DNA of 64,000 nucleotides from Chlorobiota bacterium. Its GTDB lineage: Bacteria; Bacteroidota; Ignavibacteria; OLB7. The stretch is taken from contig CP065014.1 in the NCBI GenBank assembly GCA_016700335.1, positions 62,001 to 126,000 of the forward strand. The letters are read 5' to 3'. The position numbers and the translations under genes are program-made. Each line of letters opens with the position of its first letter. Position 1 is the first letter of the stretch. A model generated the notes under the pieces. It searched no databases, was not told the DNA's origin, and saw nothing but the letters and a program-made list of their open reading frames with translations. This document shows positions 37,093 through 47,290 of the stretch, in pieces.

Positions 37093-37779
37093 ATGTCGGA
37101 TAAAAAACAAAAAAATAATCAGGAATCTACAAACGGATTAATGGATAAACTCAAAAATCCTAAGTTCTTGGGTATTATTGGAGTAATTCTTATAATTTTA
37201 ATAGGAGGTTTTTGGTATATCAAAGTAAATAATAGTGCAAATAATGCTGAAGCCCAAATTGCATTGTCAAGAGCTAGAGTTATTTATGATAAAGGAGAAT
37301 TTTTAGCTGCAATTAATGGAGATTCTATTGTTAAATATAGTAAGTCGGAAAAACCTTTAGGATTGAAAGGAGTATCTGAAGAATTTTCTTCAACTGATGC
37401 AGGTAAAATAGCTTCTTTAATGTTAGGGAATTGTTATTTAGGATTAAGCAAATTAAAAGAAGCAAAGGAAGCATATGAAAAAGCATCAAGTTCAAGTAGC
37501 AGTATTATACGATCAGGATCATATGCAGGAATTGCAGCAATATTAGAATTAGAAGGCAAATCAGTTGATGCTGCCGAAGAATATTTGAAAGCTGTTAAAG
37601 AAGATAAGGAAGAGTTGAATGCATCAGACTATATATTCAATGCAGCGAAAAACTATGAAAAGGGAGGAAAAAAAGATGAAGCAATTAATAGTTACAAAGA
37701 AGTAGTTGTAAAGTTCGAGAATTCAAATGCTAGTGCTGAAGCAAAAATGGCCTTAGCTAAATTAAACATTACAATCTAA
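37093..37779 (+). CDS. Membrane-anchored TPR protein
   Basis: The 228-residue protein has a charged cytoplasmic N-terminus, one membrane helix (about residues 29-46, GIIGVILIILIGGFWYI) and a mainly helical periplasmic part with tetratricopeptide-like pairs (e.g. AGKIASLMLGNCYLGLSKLKEAKEAYEKAS and DYIFNAAKNYEKGGKKDEAINSYKEVV). This build resembles YfgM-type TPR proteins that help Sec or envelope assembly, but it is inferred from layout only. It is placed 84 bp after tRNA-Arg and 73 bp before the giant surface protein gene (from the ATG at 37853). Confidence 0.75.
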   Translation: MSDKKQKNNQESTNGLMDKLKNPKFLGIIGVILIILIGGFWYIKVNNSANNAEAQIALSRARVIYDKGEFLAAINGDSIVKYSKSEKPLGLKGVSEEFSSTDAGKIASLMLGNCYLGLSKLKEAKEAYEKASSSSSSIIRSGSYAGIAAILELEGKSVDAAEEYLKAVKEDKEELNASDYIFNAAKNYEKGGKKDEAINSYKEVVVKFENSNASAEAKMALAKLNITI

Positions 37780-37852
37780 CTTACCAAATTAAATGATTAC
37801 AAAAAATATAATTAATAATAAACAACAACAAACATCTCTTTTGAGAGAAATT

Positions 37853-40800
37853 ATGCAGCGTTTGTTAAAGAACACAATTCTTTTAGCTGCGATTCTGTTT
37901 ACAGCAACAACTTTGGTTTATTCACAACCATTACCAATTGCTACTATTTCAGGTCGTTTAGCACAGAACCAAATTCGCGTTTTAACTCGCGATACTCTTT
38001 ATCAAGTAGCAGGTCATTATCAGGTGGCAGGCTTCTTAATCATTGAGCCAGGAACTACAGTAGAGTTCCTTCCAAATAGTCGTTTAATCGACTCTGTAGG
38101 TGGTAAAATTATCGCCGACGGAGAAGTAGAGGCAATTTGGAATAGAAACACATTCAATTTGTTATCATATCCAGAGCGTTATTGCGATAGGAATTATGTG
38201 ATGGCAACTGTAATGCAAGGTGGTCGTCCAGAGCCTTCAATTGATCCATCATCTTTAAATCCAGCAACAGCTTGGAGAAAACCAGATGGAAATACAGTTG
38301 GAAATTGTAATCCTCAGCCAAATTGGATGAGTTACGTTCCTTGGACATTGTTCTGGTATGCAAATAGGTTAACTTATTGCAATCAGGATCCAAATCTTCA
38401 TGACACACCTTATCGCAGAGATGTAACTCGTGCTCCGATCATTTTCCGTGGTCGTCCAGCGAATCGTTATTCACGTGAGTGGGGACACATTGTAATTTTA
38501 CCAGGTGCTGATACAGCAGTTTTTAGAAATGTTAAATTTGTTAACTTTAGAAAAGATACAAGTGTTACGAATTCTACAGAATTTTATAACCCAAATCAAT
38601 TAAATGGTTATAATAATTCTCAAATTCTAGCAGGATTTGATTTAAATAATGAAATGAAAAGGTTAACAAGTGGAGGTGGTGGAGCTATTACAGTTTTCTC
38701 ATCAAAAACTTGGTTAATTGATTGTCGTTTTGATAGCTGTTTTGCTCGTTCTCATGGAGGTGCAGTTCAATTCCTACAAGCTCCTTGTGACAAAACAGGG
38801 TTAGTTTATGCAGCAAATCCAAATGTGTATAATAATGAAGTAGGTGCATTAGGTTATGGAGTTGCTGGATGTAGTGCAAATTCGTTTAACACAAATACGA
38901 TTGTTCAAAATGGCGCTTTTGCTGCTAATGCTGCTCCTTTCCCATTAGTTGGTACGAATGCTCCAGTTAATCCAGAAACTTATGATTTATATAATACAGC
39001 TACTAGCGGATATATAATGCCTGTTGGTAATGTTAAAGTTCCTGGAATGACTTCAGTTCCTCCAACAAATTTATTGATTTCACCTAAACCAGCACCAGGT
39101 AGTGTTGCTTTATTAGCTAATCCGATTCAATATCGTCCAACTTATGATGATGGTCGTATGGCAGCTAATATGGGAAGAATTCGTCGTCTAATATTTAGAG
39201 ACAATAGAGTAGTAGTTGGTGCAACTGTTGATGATGTAAAAGGTTACAGGGATACAACAGTAATTGCACCATTGTATAATACTGGAGGCATTGCAAAAAA
39301 TGAAGCATACGGTGGTGCTGTATATGTTTCAGGTCGTAGATTAACGACAGTATTTTTTGGGGCTGGTCAATCTTTATTAACTCCAATAATTAATGTTCGT
39401 ATAGATAATGGTGGTCCTTTATTGTGTCAAACAGTTCCTCCTCCAAATGATTCATGTCAAAATGGATCTTATGCACGTGACCCATATGATGAAATAATTT
39501 GCGAACGTAATCATGCTGTAAACTTCCAAGCAGCATCAGTATTTACAAATGGTGCAAAAGGAGGTGCATTCCACATAGGTGATAGTTCTTCAATGGTATT
39601 CCAACGTGCTCGTTTTGAAGAAAACTTTACAGCTACACCAAATATATCAGGAGATGATTGGGAAAACCGTGCTTTGTTATCTCAAGGTGGTGGTATTTAT
39701 ATGTCATCTAAATCTCCAAGATTAACAATTAAAGATTTGTCTTGGTTTATAAATAACAAGTCTGGTCAAGGAGGTGGTGTTTATACAGGTGCTATTGAAG
39801 ATGCTTGGAATAAAGATACAGTTTCGCCATTAATTACAGGTGATAGTATTTATTTCTTAAGAAATAAAGCAGAATATGATGGCGGTGCTATTTACACTCA
39901 AAGAAATATACAAATTGAATCTAAATATATTTTTTGCGGAAATTGTGCTGATGGTTCTTTAGATCGCAGAATACAAATTAGTGATAACCGTGCTTGCTTA
40001 TCTGGAGGTGGTGTTACAATAGATAACAGAACTAATTCAGTTAATAGCCGTGGGTCAATTAATCAAACTAGAATTAATGGTAACGCTGTAGGTGATCCTT
40101 CATCTAATGATTATCGTTTAATTCTGTTACATAATCCATTAGTTGAACCGTTTGGAAATTTCATTAAGAACTTTGGTACTTATCAAGTTAGAGATTCATT
40201 TATTTGTTCTCCTAAATTAATGGAACATGTACTTGGAGGTGGTGGAGTATTCTCATACTATGGTAATAATGGTTCATTTATGGGAACAGAATTTTTTGGT
40301 AATTGGGTTATTGGAGGAAATGGTGGAGGTTTGGCAATGATTGCTCCAGTTAGATCAAATCGTTACTTAGGTGCTAGTAACGATCAAGTTGTTGGTGGTG
40401 AATTTTTCTGTGGTCCAGAACCAAAAAGTCAATTATCACTAACAAGATTTTTAAGGAATTATGTTAATAAAGATATGGTGACTCCTTTAAATAGGAATCC
40501 AAGAGCAAATACAATTCAAATGGGAGATCCTGATAGAAATGGTACAGGTTTAGGTGGGGCAATCTATATAAATGATCGTCAACCAAATGCACCAACACCT
40601 GGAGCACCAAGAACCGATTCAATGATTTTACATAGAGTAAGAGTTGAACAAAATCAAGCTTGGTCTGGTTCAGCTGTATATTCAGACAATTATGAAATGC
40701 GAGTTGTTATGAATCGTTGTTTAGTTTCTCAAAACAAAGCAATTTCTACAGAGGGAAGAAATACAGATTTAGTCGATAATTATTATACAGATCCAGTTGC

Positions 40801-43800
40801 TTCAAGAACAGTTGCTGCTACTTTTTATGGTGAATGTGAAGGACCATTAGCATATGGTATTTATAAATATGATCCATTCAAGGTTGCAACTGTATATTCA
40901 AGTAATGCTAATTCAGTATATGATAATGATGCAAGATTTATTTTAAGATTACCAGATGCTCCTAATAACATACCTGGTTTAGGATTAAGTGGAACAGATA
41001 CAGTTCGTGGAAATTATTGGGGTGAGACACAAGCACCTGTTACTACAATATTACCAACTGGAACAATTCAAACAACATTTTTTGTTAAAGGAAATGGAAA
41101 TTGTGTATTACCACTTAAAAATACAGCTATAATAAATCAACAAGGTCCTTTTGAATCTTATCGTAAAACATTTGATCCTCCAGGAACATATTATACATAT
41201 CAAAGTATTCCAATTGGTATAGTACCTGATACATTATTAATGGAAGGTCAAGTTTATGATATATTCGATAAAGGAGTTGATATCAAACGTGCTGATTATT
41301 CAGATCCTAGATTAGCACCTATTGAAGACTTTGCAGTAGGTATTCCTGCTAGATTAAGATCTTATGCTCCTTCAAGTTTAGGATTTACAGATTCAACTAG
41401 TAGATATTATACAGATAAAGTTGTTCGTCGTTTAACACGCGATCCATTCCAAGTTGAGAAATGTAACAATGCTGGTGATTCGTGTTTAGGTAAATTACAA
41501 GCAGAATTTGTAGGTAATCATCCAATTGGTTATCCTATGTTCTTACAATCATGTGCAAATTATACTGGATGTAAAGATACATTAAATGATGATCCTTATT
41601 CATTGAACCATTCAGTATTTTATGTAGTAAACGTTGAAACTGGAGAGTTTATTCGTTCTACAATGAAACAAAAAGAAGAAGGAAATTGCAATTTATATTC
41701 AAGAGTTGAATTTGTACCTGATTCAAATGTACGTAATCCATTAGCTCGTAGATCTCGTGAAGAAAGAGCAGCATTTTCTTATAATGAATTGTATAGATTA
41801 ACTCCTCAATATTATTTGGAGAATCATAATGGTAATGTTCCTCCAGTGTTTTTACCTAAAATAACTGATGATGCAGTTACAGCTAAACTTAAAAGTATAA
41901 GTGCATTAAAATGGGCTCGTCATAGAGCTGCTGAAGTAGAAGATTCAGCTGCATTACTTGGAAGAAGATATGGTAATGGTGTTGCAGATTTAGGAGGACC
42001 TGGATTTGGATATTGGCAGAACAATCCATCAAACGCAAGTTTTGGTACAGTAAAAGCAGTTACATATGCAGATTATTATGCTGGAGATAGATATCAAGCT
42101 CTTCCTGTAATTAATGGAGATAGAGTAGTTGTTGTTTCTAGAACAAATTTATGGGAAGTTTTAGATAGTATTGCATGGAATGATCCTAATCGTTGGGATG
42201 CTACTGATAGAGTATTAGAAGCAGCTAGGGTAAGAGGATTAGAATTTCAAATTAGTACTAATGTATTACCTCCAGTTATATTTGGACAAAGAGATTCACT
42301 TGAAAATAAAACTCCAGCTGAATTAAGAAATAGTAGATTCTTAGTTGAAGATAAAGTATATCAAAGTGATCCAACTGGAGTAACTCGTTCTGAGATATTA
42401 GATGCTACAGCATATGATATTAATAAATTCTATGATCCTTTGTCATGTTATTTCCCAGACAAATATTTAGGATTAAAATATGAATGGTCACCTCTTCAAG
42501 AGTGTCCAAATGTAAACACAACTAAAGAAAGTGCTGATCCTAAATTGGTTAGATTAGCTTCTTGGCTAAAGAGTGAAAATGTATATCCAAATCAACCAGG
42601 TCAATATGTAGATCCAGTTGGTGAGAATACACGTGGATTCTTAAGATTTTGGGGTACTCCTCACAATCCTGATGTTGTACCAGGTGGAGAATTGTTGCAA
42701 GTTAAAGTATCAAATTATGCTCCAGATGCTAGAATAGTAGATCATTTGAAAGGAATATTAGCTGATAGTGTTGTAGCTAAATATGTGTTTATTTACAAAC
42801 CATATTACAATTGTGAACAATATGATGTACAAACAGCAAGATACTTACAACAAGATTCAATCGATTTTAGCCAAGGATCAACTGCAACATATCGTTTAAG
42901 AATATTTGTTCAAGATACACCTCCTGTATTTAAAACAGATGTAACTCCTTGTCCATTATGTTTAGGTAAAGTAACAGCCAACTTAACTGATAAACTTCGC
43001 TTTAACTATGATGTAGTTACAGACGACGAGCAAGAGGATGATGCAGCTGAAGTAGAAGGATGGGATTTTAGATATGGTAGAACTACCTATGGATTTAAAT
43101 TTACAGATAGAAACGCTAGTAACATTGATAATAATCAAGATGATGATGTAACTGAAGTTAGACCAACTTGGATGGCTGATAAATATTTAACAAATAAAAA
43201 TTTAACTCCAGATCAAGGTGTTTCAGTAACTAAAAATGGCAATATAATTGTAAGGATTCCAAAAGACGAAGCTTTTGAATTACTTAAAAATCCAGCTCAA
43301 TCTAATATCGTTTATAATTTTGATACAACCTTTACAGTATTCGTTAATGATGGTCATACTGGTCAAAATTATAAGAATGTTAAAGTAATTGTTAATGTTC
43401 CTCCAGTTTTACAAGAAGCAACATTACCGAATGCTAAAGAAGACTTTGAATATAATCCAGAGTTAAGAGATTATTCAAAATCAATTATGGCTGTTGATAG
43501 AAATTACAATCAAAGAGTTAGATATTCCTTAATTTACAAAAATGATGCTAATAATGAAAGCAAATTTCAAAATGGAGCAAGTGTAAAAGATGAAAATGGA
43601 ACTGTTAGAACAAATGATGCATCTACAGCATTCTTAAGTCGTGACCCTTGTTATCAAGAAGCAGGTGTTTTAACTGCTTCAAAAACAACACCAAGTTGGT
43701 TAAAGATTAATCCTGTATCTGGTATTCTTTATGGTACACCTGGAATTAATGATGCACCAAGAGGTACAGTAAATGGTTGTCCTCAAGAAGTAGTTACAGT

Positions 43801-45109
43801 TGTTGCTGTTGATGAGTGTGGATTAATGGATGTTAAATCTTATAATTTAAATGTTGATTCAACTAATCATCGTCCAAGATTTTATGGACGTCCAGCAATT
43901 GTTTGTGTTGATGCAGATGATAAATATGAAGACAGCATTTGTGTTACAGATAAAGACTTATTAAGATTGAAAAATGGTAATTGTGATGTTCGTGAAAAAC
44001 TTCAAGTTCAGATAACTGATCCAGCTGGTGTGTTTACTGCAACACCATCTACAATAAATGGAGATATAACACCAGATTCAATTTGTATAAAAATTACAGC
44101 AGCTTCAATTCCAGCCTCATTGAGAGGAAAGAAACTACCTATTACAGTAAAAGTTACTGACTTAGCTGGAAATACTGATCAAATTACATACGAAATTTCT
44201 GTTAGTGAACCATTAGTATGGAAGGTTGGATTAGATATAGTTAACACAGTAATTGATGCTAATAGAAGAGTTGCTCCAAATGCTTATCAGAAATTAACTT
44301 TCGGATCTGCTCAAAATGCTACTACAGGTGATGAAAATGCTAATCTTGGTAATTTAGACGAAATATATTGTGAATATGAACTTCCACCATTACCTCCAAG
44401 AGATGTATTTGATACACGTTGGACAGTAGTTACAAGAAATGGTGTATTAAGAAATATATTCCCTGGATCAGTTACAAATACCATGACATGGAAAGCTACA
44501 TTCCAAGCAGGAAATTTACAAACTGGAAGTCCAAATTATCCAGTGAGAATTAGTTGGAAGAAAGCAGAAGCTGATAATGCTAATAAAAAAATGGGATTGA
44601 ATACACCAGATGGGTTATACTTAACAGATCAAAATCAATCATATTTTGCAGTTGATATGGCAAATGGTGCAGCAAGTTCTGTCATTAAGCCAGGTGTTGA
44701 ATTAATTGCAAATGCAGCTGGTGATTCATTATCATTAGTAATAAAATCTACATTAATAGAAGGATTTAAAATAGTTACAAAGAAACCTACTCTTAATGAG
44801 ATTGGAGGTGTTGACGATGCTGTTACTGGATCAGGATTTACTTTAAGTTCAAGTATTCCAAATCCATTCTCGACTAGCACACAAATTACAGTAAAATCAC
44901 AAAAATCTGCTAAAGCAATAATTGAAGTATACGACGTAAATGGTAAAGCAGTTGCTACACTATTTAATGGAACATTTGAAGCAGGTAGTAAGTCATATAT
45001 CTGGAACGGAAAAGATAATGATGGAAAATCTGTTGGAAGTGGTGTTTATTCATTCAGATTATATGCTGGTGGAGCAATTTTAACAAGAAAAGTAGTTCTT
45101 ACTAAATAA
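37853..45109 (+). CDS. Giant T9SS-secreted surface protein with beta-helix and Ig-like domains
   Basis: The ATG at 37853 starts a clear Sec signal peptide (MQRLLKNTILLAAILF...YSQ); an upstream ATG at 37793 adds 20 residues and is less likely. The mature protein of about 2390 residues has a long N-terminal half with right-handed beta-helix-like repeats (for example SGGGGAITVFSSKTW, AYGGAVYVSG, KGGAFHIGD, GQGGGVYTGAI), then a Pro/Tyr-rich central region, cadherin/putative-Ig-like segments (PVSGILYGTPGIND), an FG-x-A...ELPPLPP-FD segment and a terminal T9SS domain (IPNPFSTSTQITV to TRKVVLTK). It is expected to be a surface adhesin or matrix protein. The first 300 or so codons use many CGT arginine codons, unlike the other genes here. 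It is followed by a hairpin. Confidence 0.88.
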   Translation: MQRLLKNTILLAAILFTATTLVYSQPLPIATISGRLAQNQIRVLTRDTLYQVAGHYQVAGFLIIEPGTTVEFLPNSRLIDSVGGKIIADGEVEAIWNRNTFNLLSYPERYCDRNYVMATVMQGGRPEPSIDPSSLNPATAWRKPDGNTVGNCNPQPNWMSYVPWTLFWYANRLTYCNQDPNLHDTPYRRDVTRAPIIFRGRPANRYSREWGHIVILPGADTAVFRNVKFVNFRKDTSVTNSTEFYNPNQLNGYNNSQILAGFDLNNEMKRLTSGGGGAITVFSSKTWLIDCRFDSCFARSHGGAVQFLQAPCDKTGLVYAANPNVYNNEVGALGYGVAGCSANSFNTNTIVQNGAFAANAAPFPLVGTNAPVNPETYDLYNTATSGYIMPVGNVKVPGMTSVPPTNLLISPKPAPGSVALLANPIQYRPTYDDGRMAANMGRIRRLIFRDNRVVVGATVDDVKGYRDTTVIAPLYNTGGIAKNEAYGGAVYVSGRRLTTVFFGAGQSLLTPIINVRIDNGGPLLCQTVPPPNDSCQNGSYARDPYDEIICERNHAVNFQAASVFTNGAKGGAFHIGDSSSMVFQRARFEENFTATPNISGDDWENRALLSQGGGIYMSSKSPRLTIKDLSWFINNKSGQGGGVYTGAIEDAWNKDTVSPLITGDSIYFLRNKAEYDGGAIYTQRNIQIESKYIFCGNCADGSLDRRIQISDNRACLSGGGVTIDNRTNSVNSRGSINQTRINGNAVGDPSSNDYRLILLHNPLVEPFGNFIKNFGTYQVRDSFICSPKLMEHVLGGGGVFSYYGNNGSFMGTEFFGNWVIGGNGGGLAMIAPVRSNRYLGASNDQVVGGEFFCGPEPKSQLSLTRFLRNYVNKDMVTPLNRNPRANTIQMGDPDRNGTGLGGAIYINDRQPNAPTPGAPRTDSMILHRVRVEQNQAWSGSAVYSDNYEMRVVMNRCLVSQNKAISTEGRNTDLVDNYYTDPVASRTVAATFYGECEGPLAYGIYKYDPFKVATVYSSNANSVYDNDARFILRLPDAPNNIPGLGLSGTDTVRGNYWGETQAPVTTILPTGTIQTTFFVKGNGNCVLPLKNTAIINQQGPFESYRKTFDPPGTYYTYQSIPIGIVPDTLLMEGQVYDIFDKGVDIKRADYSDPRLAPIEDFAVGIPARLRSYAPSSLGFTDSTSRYYTDKVVRRLTRDPFQVEKCNNAGDSCLGKLQAEFVGNHPIGYPMFLQSCANYTGCKDTLNDDPYSLNHSVFYVVNVETGEFIRSTMKQKEEGNCNLYSRVEFVPDSNVRNPLARRSREERAAFSYNELYRLTPQYYLENHNGNVPPVFLPKITDDAVTAKLKSISALKWARHRAAEVEDSAALLGRRYGNGVADLGGPGFGYWQNNPSNASFGTVKAVTYADYYAGDRYQALPVINGDRVVVVSRTNLWEVLDSIAWNDPNRWDATDRVLEAARVRGLEFQISTNVLPPVIFGQRDSLENKTPAELRNSRFLVEDKVYQSDPTGVTRSEILDATAYDINKFYDPLSCYFPDKYLGLKYEWSPLQECPNVNTTKESADPKLVRLASWLKSENVYPNQPGQYVDPVGENTRGFLRFWGTPHNPDVVPGGELLQVKVSNYAPDARIVDHLKGILADSVVAKYVFIYKPYYNCEQYDVQTARYLQQDSIDFSQGSTATYRLRIFVQDTPPVFKTDVTPCPLCLGKVTANLTDKLRFNYDVVTDDEQEDDAAEVEGWDFRYGRTTYGFKFTDRNASNIDNNQDDDVTEVRPTWMADKYLTNKNLTPDQGVSVTKNGNIIVRIPKDEAFELLKNPAQSNIVYNFDTTFTVFVNDGHTGQNYKNVKVIVNVPPVLQEATLPNAKEDFEYNPELRDYSKSIMAVDRNYNQRVRYSLIYKNDANNESKFQNGASVKDENGTVRTNDASTAFLSRDPCYQEAGVLTASKTTPSWLKINPVSGILYGTPGINDAPRGTVNGCPQEVVTVVAVDECGLMDVKSYNLNVDSTNHRPRFYGRPAIVCVDADDKYEDSICVTDKDLLRLKNGNCDVREKLQVQITDPAGVFTATPSTINGDITPDSICIKITAASIPASLRGKKLPITVKVTDLAGNTDQITYEISVSEPLVWKVGLDIVNTVIDANRRVAPNAYQKLTFGSAQNATTGDENANLGNLDEIYCEYELPPLPPRDVFDTRWTVVTRNGVLRNIFPGSVTNTMTWKATFQAGNLQTGSPNYPVRISWKKAEADNANKKMGLNTPDGLYLTDQNQSYFAVDMANGAASSVIKPGVELIANAAGDSLSLVIKSTLIEGFKIVTKKPTLNEIGGVDDAVTGSGFTLSSSIPNPFSTSTQITVKSQKSAKAIIEVYDVNGKAVATLFNGTFEAGSKSYIWNGKDNDGKSVGSGVYSFRLYAGGAILTRKVVLTK

Positions 45110-45118
45110 TTATTAAAT

Positions 45119-45142
45119 GGAGGGTAGCAATTGTTACCCTCC
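45119..45142 (+). terminator. Hairpin after the giant surface protein gene
   Basis: GGAGGGTA and TACCCTCC (arms of 8) around GCAATTGT form a stable hairpin just 9 bp after the stop codon. The following TATTATTAAG is not a T tract, so it may be a partial terminator or an RNA-stabilising hairpin between this gene and the next. Confidence 0.5.
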
Positions 45143-45220
45143 TATTATTAAGACACTTTATTATTATCGTATTTAAATTATTAAAAAGCAATTATTAACA
45201 TTAAAATAAATATTATCAGC

Positions 45221-47272
45221 ATGAATTTGCGTCGTACAATTCTAAGAGTATTTGCTATAGCTCTGGTCTGCTTCGCAGGAGTTCAGGGAGCTTTTGCGCA
45301 AATCTCAAGTCAATTTGGAATTGAAATTGTGCCTAGGTTTTACCGCCCAATGCTAGGTGGAACAACACTTGGAAGAAATGATTTCAAAGATTTATATTCT
45401 CCAACAGTATCAGATGCTGACAATGGAGTAGCAGGACCATATAATTTAGGATTTTCATTTGATTATAATGGTCAACTTTATAGTCAATATTTTATATGTG
45501 TAAATGGTTGGATTACATTTGCAGCTCAAGGAGCTTATTTAACATACAATCCAAATTCTTTATTCAACAATATGCGACCTAATTTAACATTAGCGCCATA
45601 TTTTGGAGATCACTTTTTAAGAACTTTCGGAGTAGATATTAGCGATCCAGCAGGACGTGCTTATCGCCCTAGTTTAGTAAGAGTTGTAAATATGCCATCT
45701 GCAAGAGTTGGTGGTATTCAAACAGAACCAGATACAGTTGTTATTGAGTGGAATAATATGAACATAAATTTTAGATTCGATCCATTAAATCCAAATTCTC
45801 CTTCTACTCCATTACATCAACCACAAGCTACTTCAGTTGGTACATTCCAATGTTGGATTATACAAGCACCAATTGATCCTGTTAAGAATCCGAAAAATTC
45901 TAAACAAGGTGATATTGAATTTCATTATGGAGCTTTAGGTTCTGCTGGAATTGTAAAAGTAAGTGGTACTTCTGTAGGTATTGAAGATGATCCTTATCAA
46001 TTTGGTGGATTTTCAACATTTATTAATGCTGTTGCTTTTAGAGAAACTGGATTATTAGATAGTGCTAAATTCAGTAGAATGTTAAGCAATGGTACTTGGC
46101 CACCATCTGGAAATCCAGGTTTATGTTTTAGATTTAGTGGAAGAAAAGTTAGAGGTCAAGGAATTTGGGGTGATGGAGATGCTGATGTTTCTCAATCAGA
46201 TCCACGTACTCCTGATTATTCATGTGAAGGACAGAGATTATATGTCAGTTATAAAGATGTAATCACAATTTTAAGACATGCTGCATTTGGTCAAGGACCA
46301 GATCCAAATTGGGATTATACATTTGGTCAGAATGGTTACCATGGTGATGTTAACCATGATGGAAGATTCTTTTACTCTTCAAGCAATTGGAATGGAACTT
46401 CAGATTCAATTATTAATGGCAAAATATTTAGATACATAAAGTATGAAAGATCAAAAACTGTTGATTATAATGTACCATTCTCATTTGATCCAACATTTGA
46501 AAGATACTTGTTTGATGCAGATGAAATGGATGCTGCTTTGATCATGCATTATTTAGCTGCAAAATTACCAGTATTACCTTGGTTGCCAGATACTTTACCT
46601 CCTTTCACAGGAAAAGTTAATCCTTTAAATGAATCTAACGATATCAATATATCTTCAAGTCTAGTAAACAAAGGTAATACAATTGATATTCCTCTTACAT
46701 TTAATGGTTTTGTAAATGGATCTGTTGGTTTATTAATTAATGTTTCAAATGGTTCTAAAATAGTTGACATTAAAGCAAATGACAAAATCAATTCAGGTTT
46801 AGTTCAGGTTGTAAATAATGATAATACTGTTGCATTAGCTGCAGCAGGCAAGTTTAGTCCAGATGAAGTTATTGCCATTTTAACAGTAGAAGCTCCTGAA
46901 AGTGGAGAAGTTATATTTAACAATGTTAAAATTAATGGTAAAAATCTTGGAGTTCGTAAATATAGTGTTAATAATGGTGTAACTGGTGAGTTGCAATTGT
47001 CTTTAAATTTAGTTCCAAATCCAATATTTGCAAATAATTTAGCTGTTATTAACTACAATATTCCAACAAATGGTAATGTTAAAATTGAAATATTTAACAA
47101 TACTGGGAAATTAGTAAATTCATTAGTTGATTCAGAAGTTAAATCTGGTTCATATAAAGTGAGTTGGAATACTAAAGATGTTAATGATAATACTATTGAA
47201 GCTGGTTCTTATTATTGCAAGTTAACATTTGATGGCAACACAAAAGTAATGCCAATTCAAATTATTAAATAG
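45221..47272 (+). CDS. T9SS-secreted protein with dockerin-like and cohesin-like domains
   Basis: This 683-residue protein has a signal peptide ending FAQ (about residue 27), an N-terminal beta region (residues 30-310, possibly a nidogen-like/TSP-like fold judging by WITFAAQGAYLTYNPNS), and then a region with GDADVSQSD and, later, a calcium-loop-like GDVNHDGRFF, with the helical DADEMDAALIMHYLAA. This pair has the layout of a dockerin module. It is followed by a cohesin-like beta domain (GNTIDIPLTFNGF...GLLINVSNGSKIVDIKAND). The C-terminus is a T9SS/FlgD-Ig domain (LVPNPIFANN to MPIQIIK). It is the first of four closely spaced surface genes. Confidence 0.82.
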   Translation: MNLRRTILRVFAIALVCFAGVQGAFAQISSQFGIEIVPRFYRPMLGGTTLGRNDFKDLYSPTVSDADNGVAGPYNLGFSFDYNGQLYSQYFICVNGWITFAAQGAYLTYNPNSLFNNMRPNLTLAPYFGDHFLRTFGVDISDPAGRAYRPSLVRVVNMPSARVGGIQTEPDTVVIEWNNMNINFRFDPLNPNSPSTPLHQPQATSVGTFQCWIIQAPIDPVKNPKNSKQGDIEFHYGALGSAGIVKVSGTSVGIEDDPYQFGGFSTFINAVAFRETGLLDSAKFSRMLSNGTWPPSGNPGLCFRFSGRKVRGQGIWGDGDADVSQSDPRTPDYSCEGQRLYVSYKDVITILRHAAFGQGPDPNWDYTFGQNGYHGDVNHDGRFFYSSSNWNGTSDSIINGKIFRYIKYERSKTVDYNVPFSFDPTFERYLFDADEMDAALIMHYLAAKLPVLPWLPDTLPPFTGKVNPLNESNDINISSSLVNKGNTIDIPLTFNGFVNGSVGLLINVSNGSKIVDIKANDKINSGLVQVVNNDNTVALAAAGKFSPDEVIAILTVEAPESGEVIFNNVKINGKNLGVRKYSVNNGVTGELQLSLNLVPNPIFANNLAVINYNIPTNGNVKIEIFNNTGKLVNSLVDSEVKSGSYKVSWNTKDVNDNTIEAGSYYCKLTFDGNTKVMPIQIIK

Positions 47273-47290
47273 TTTGAAATAAAAAAAACT

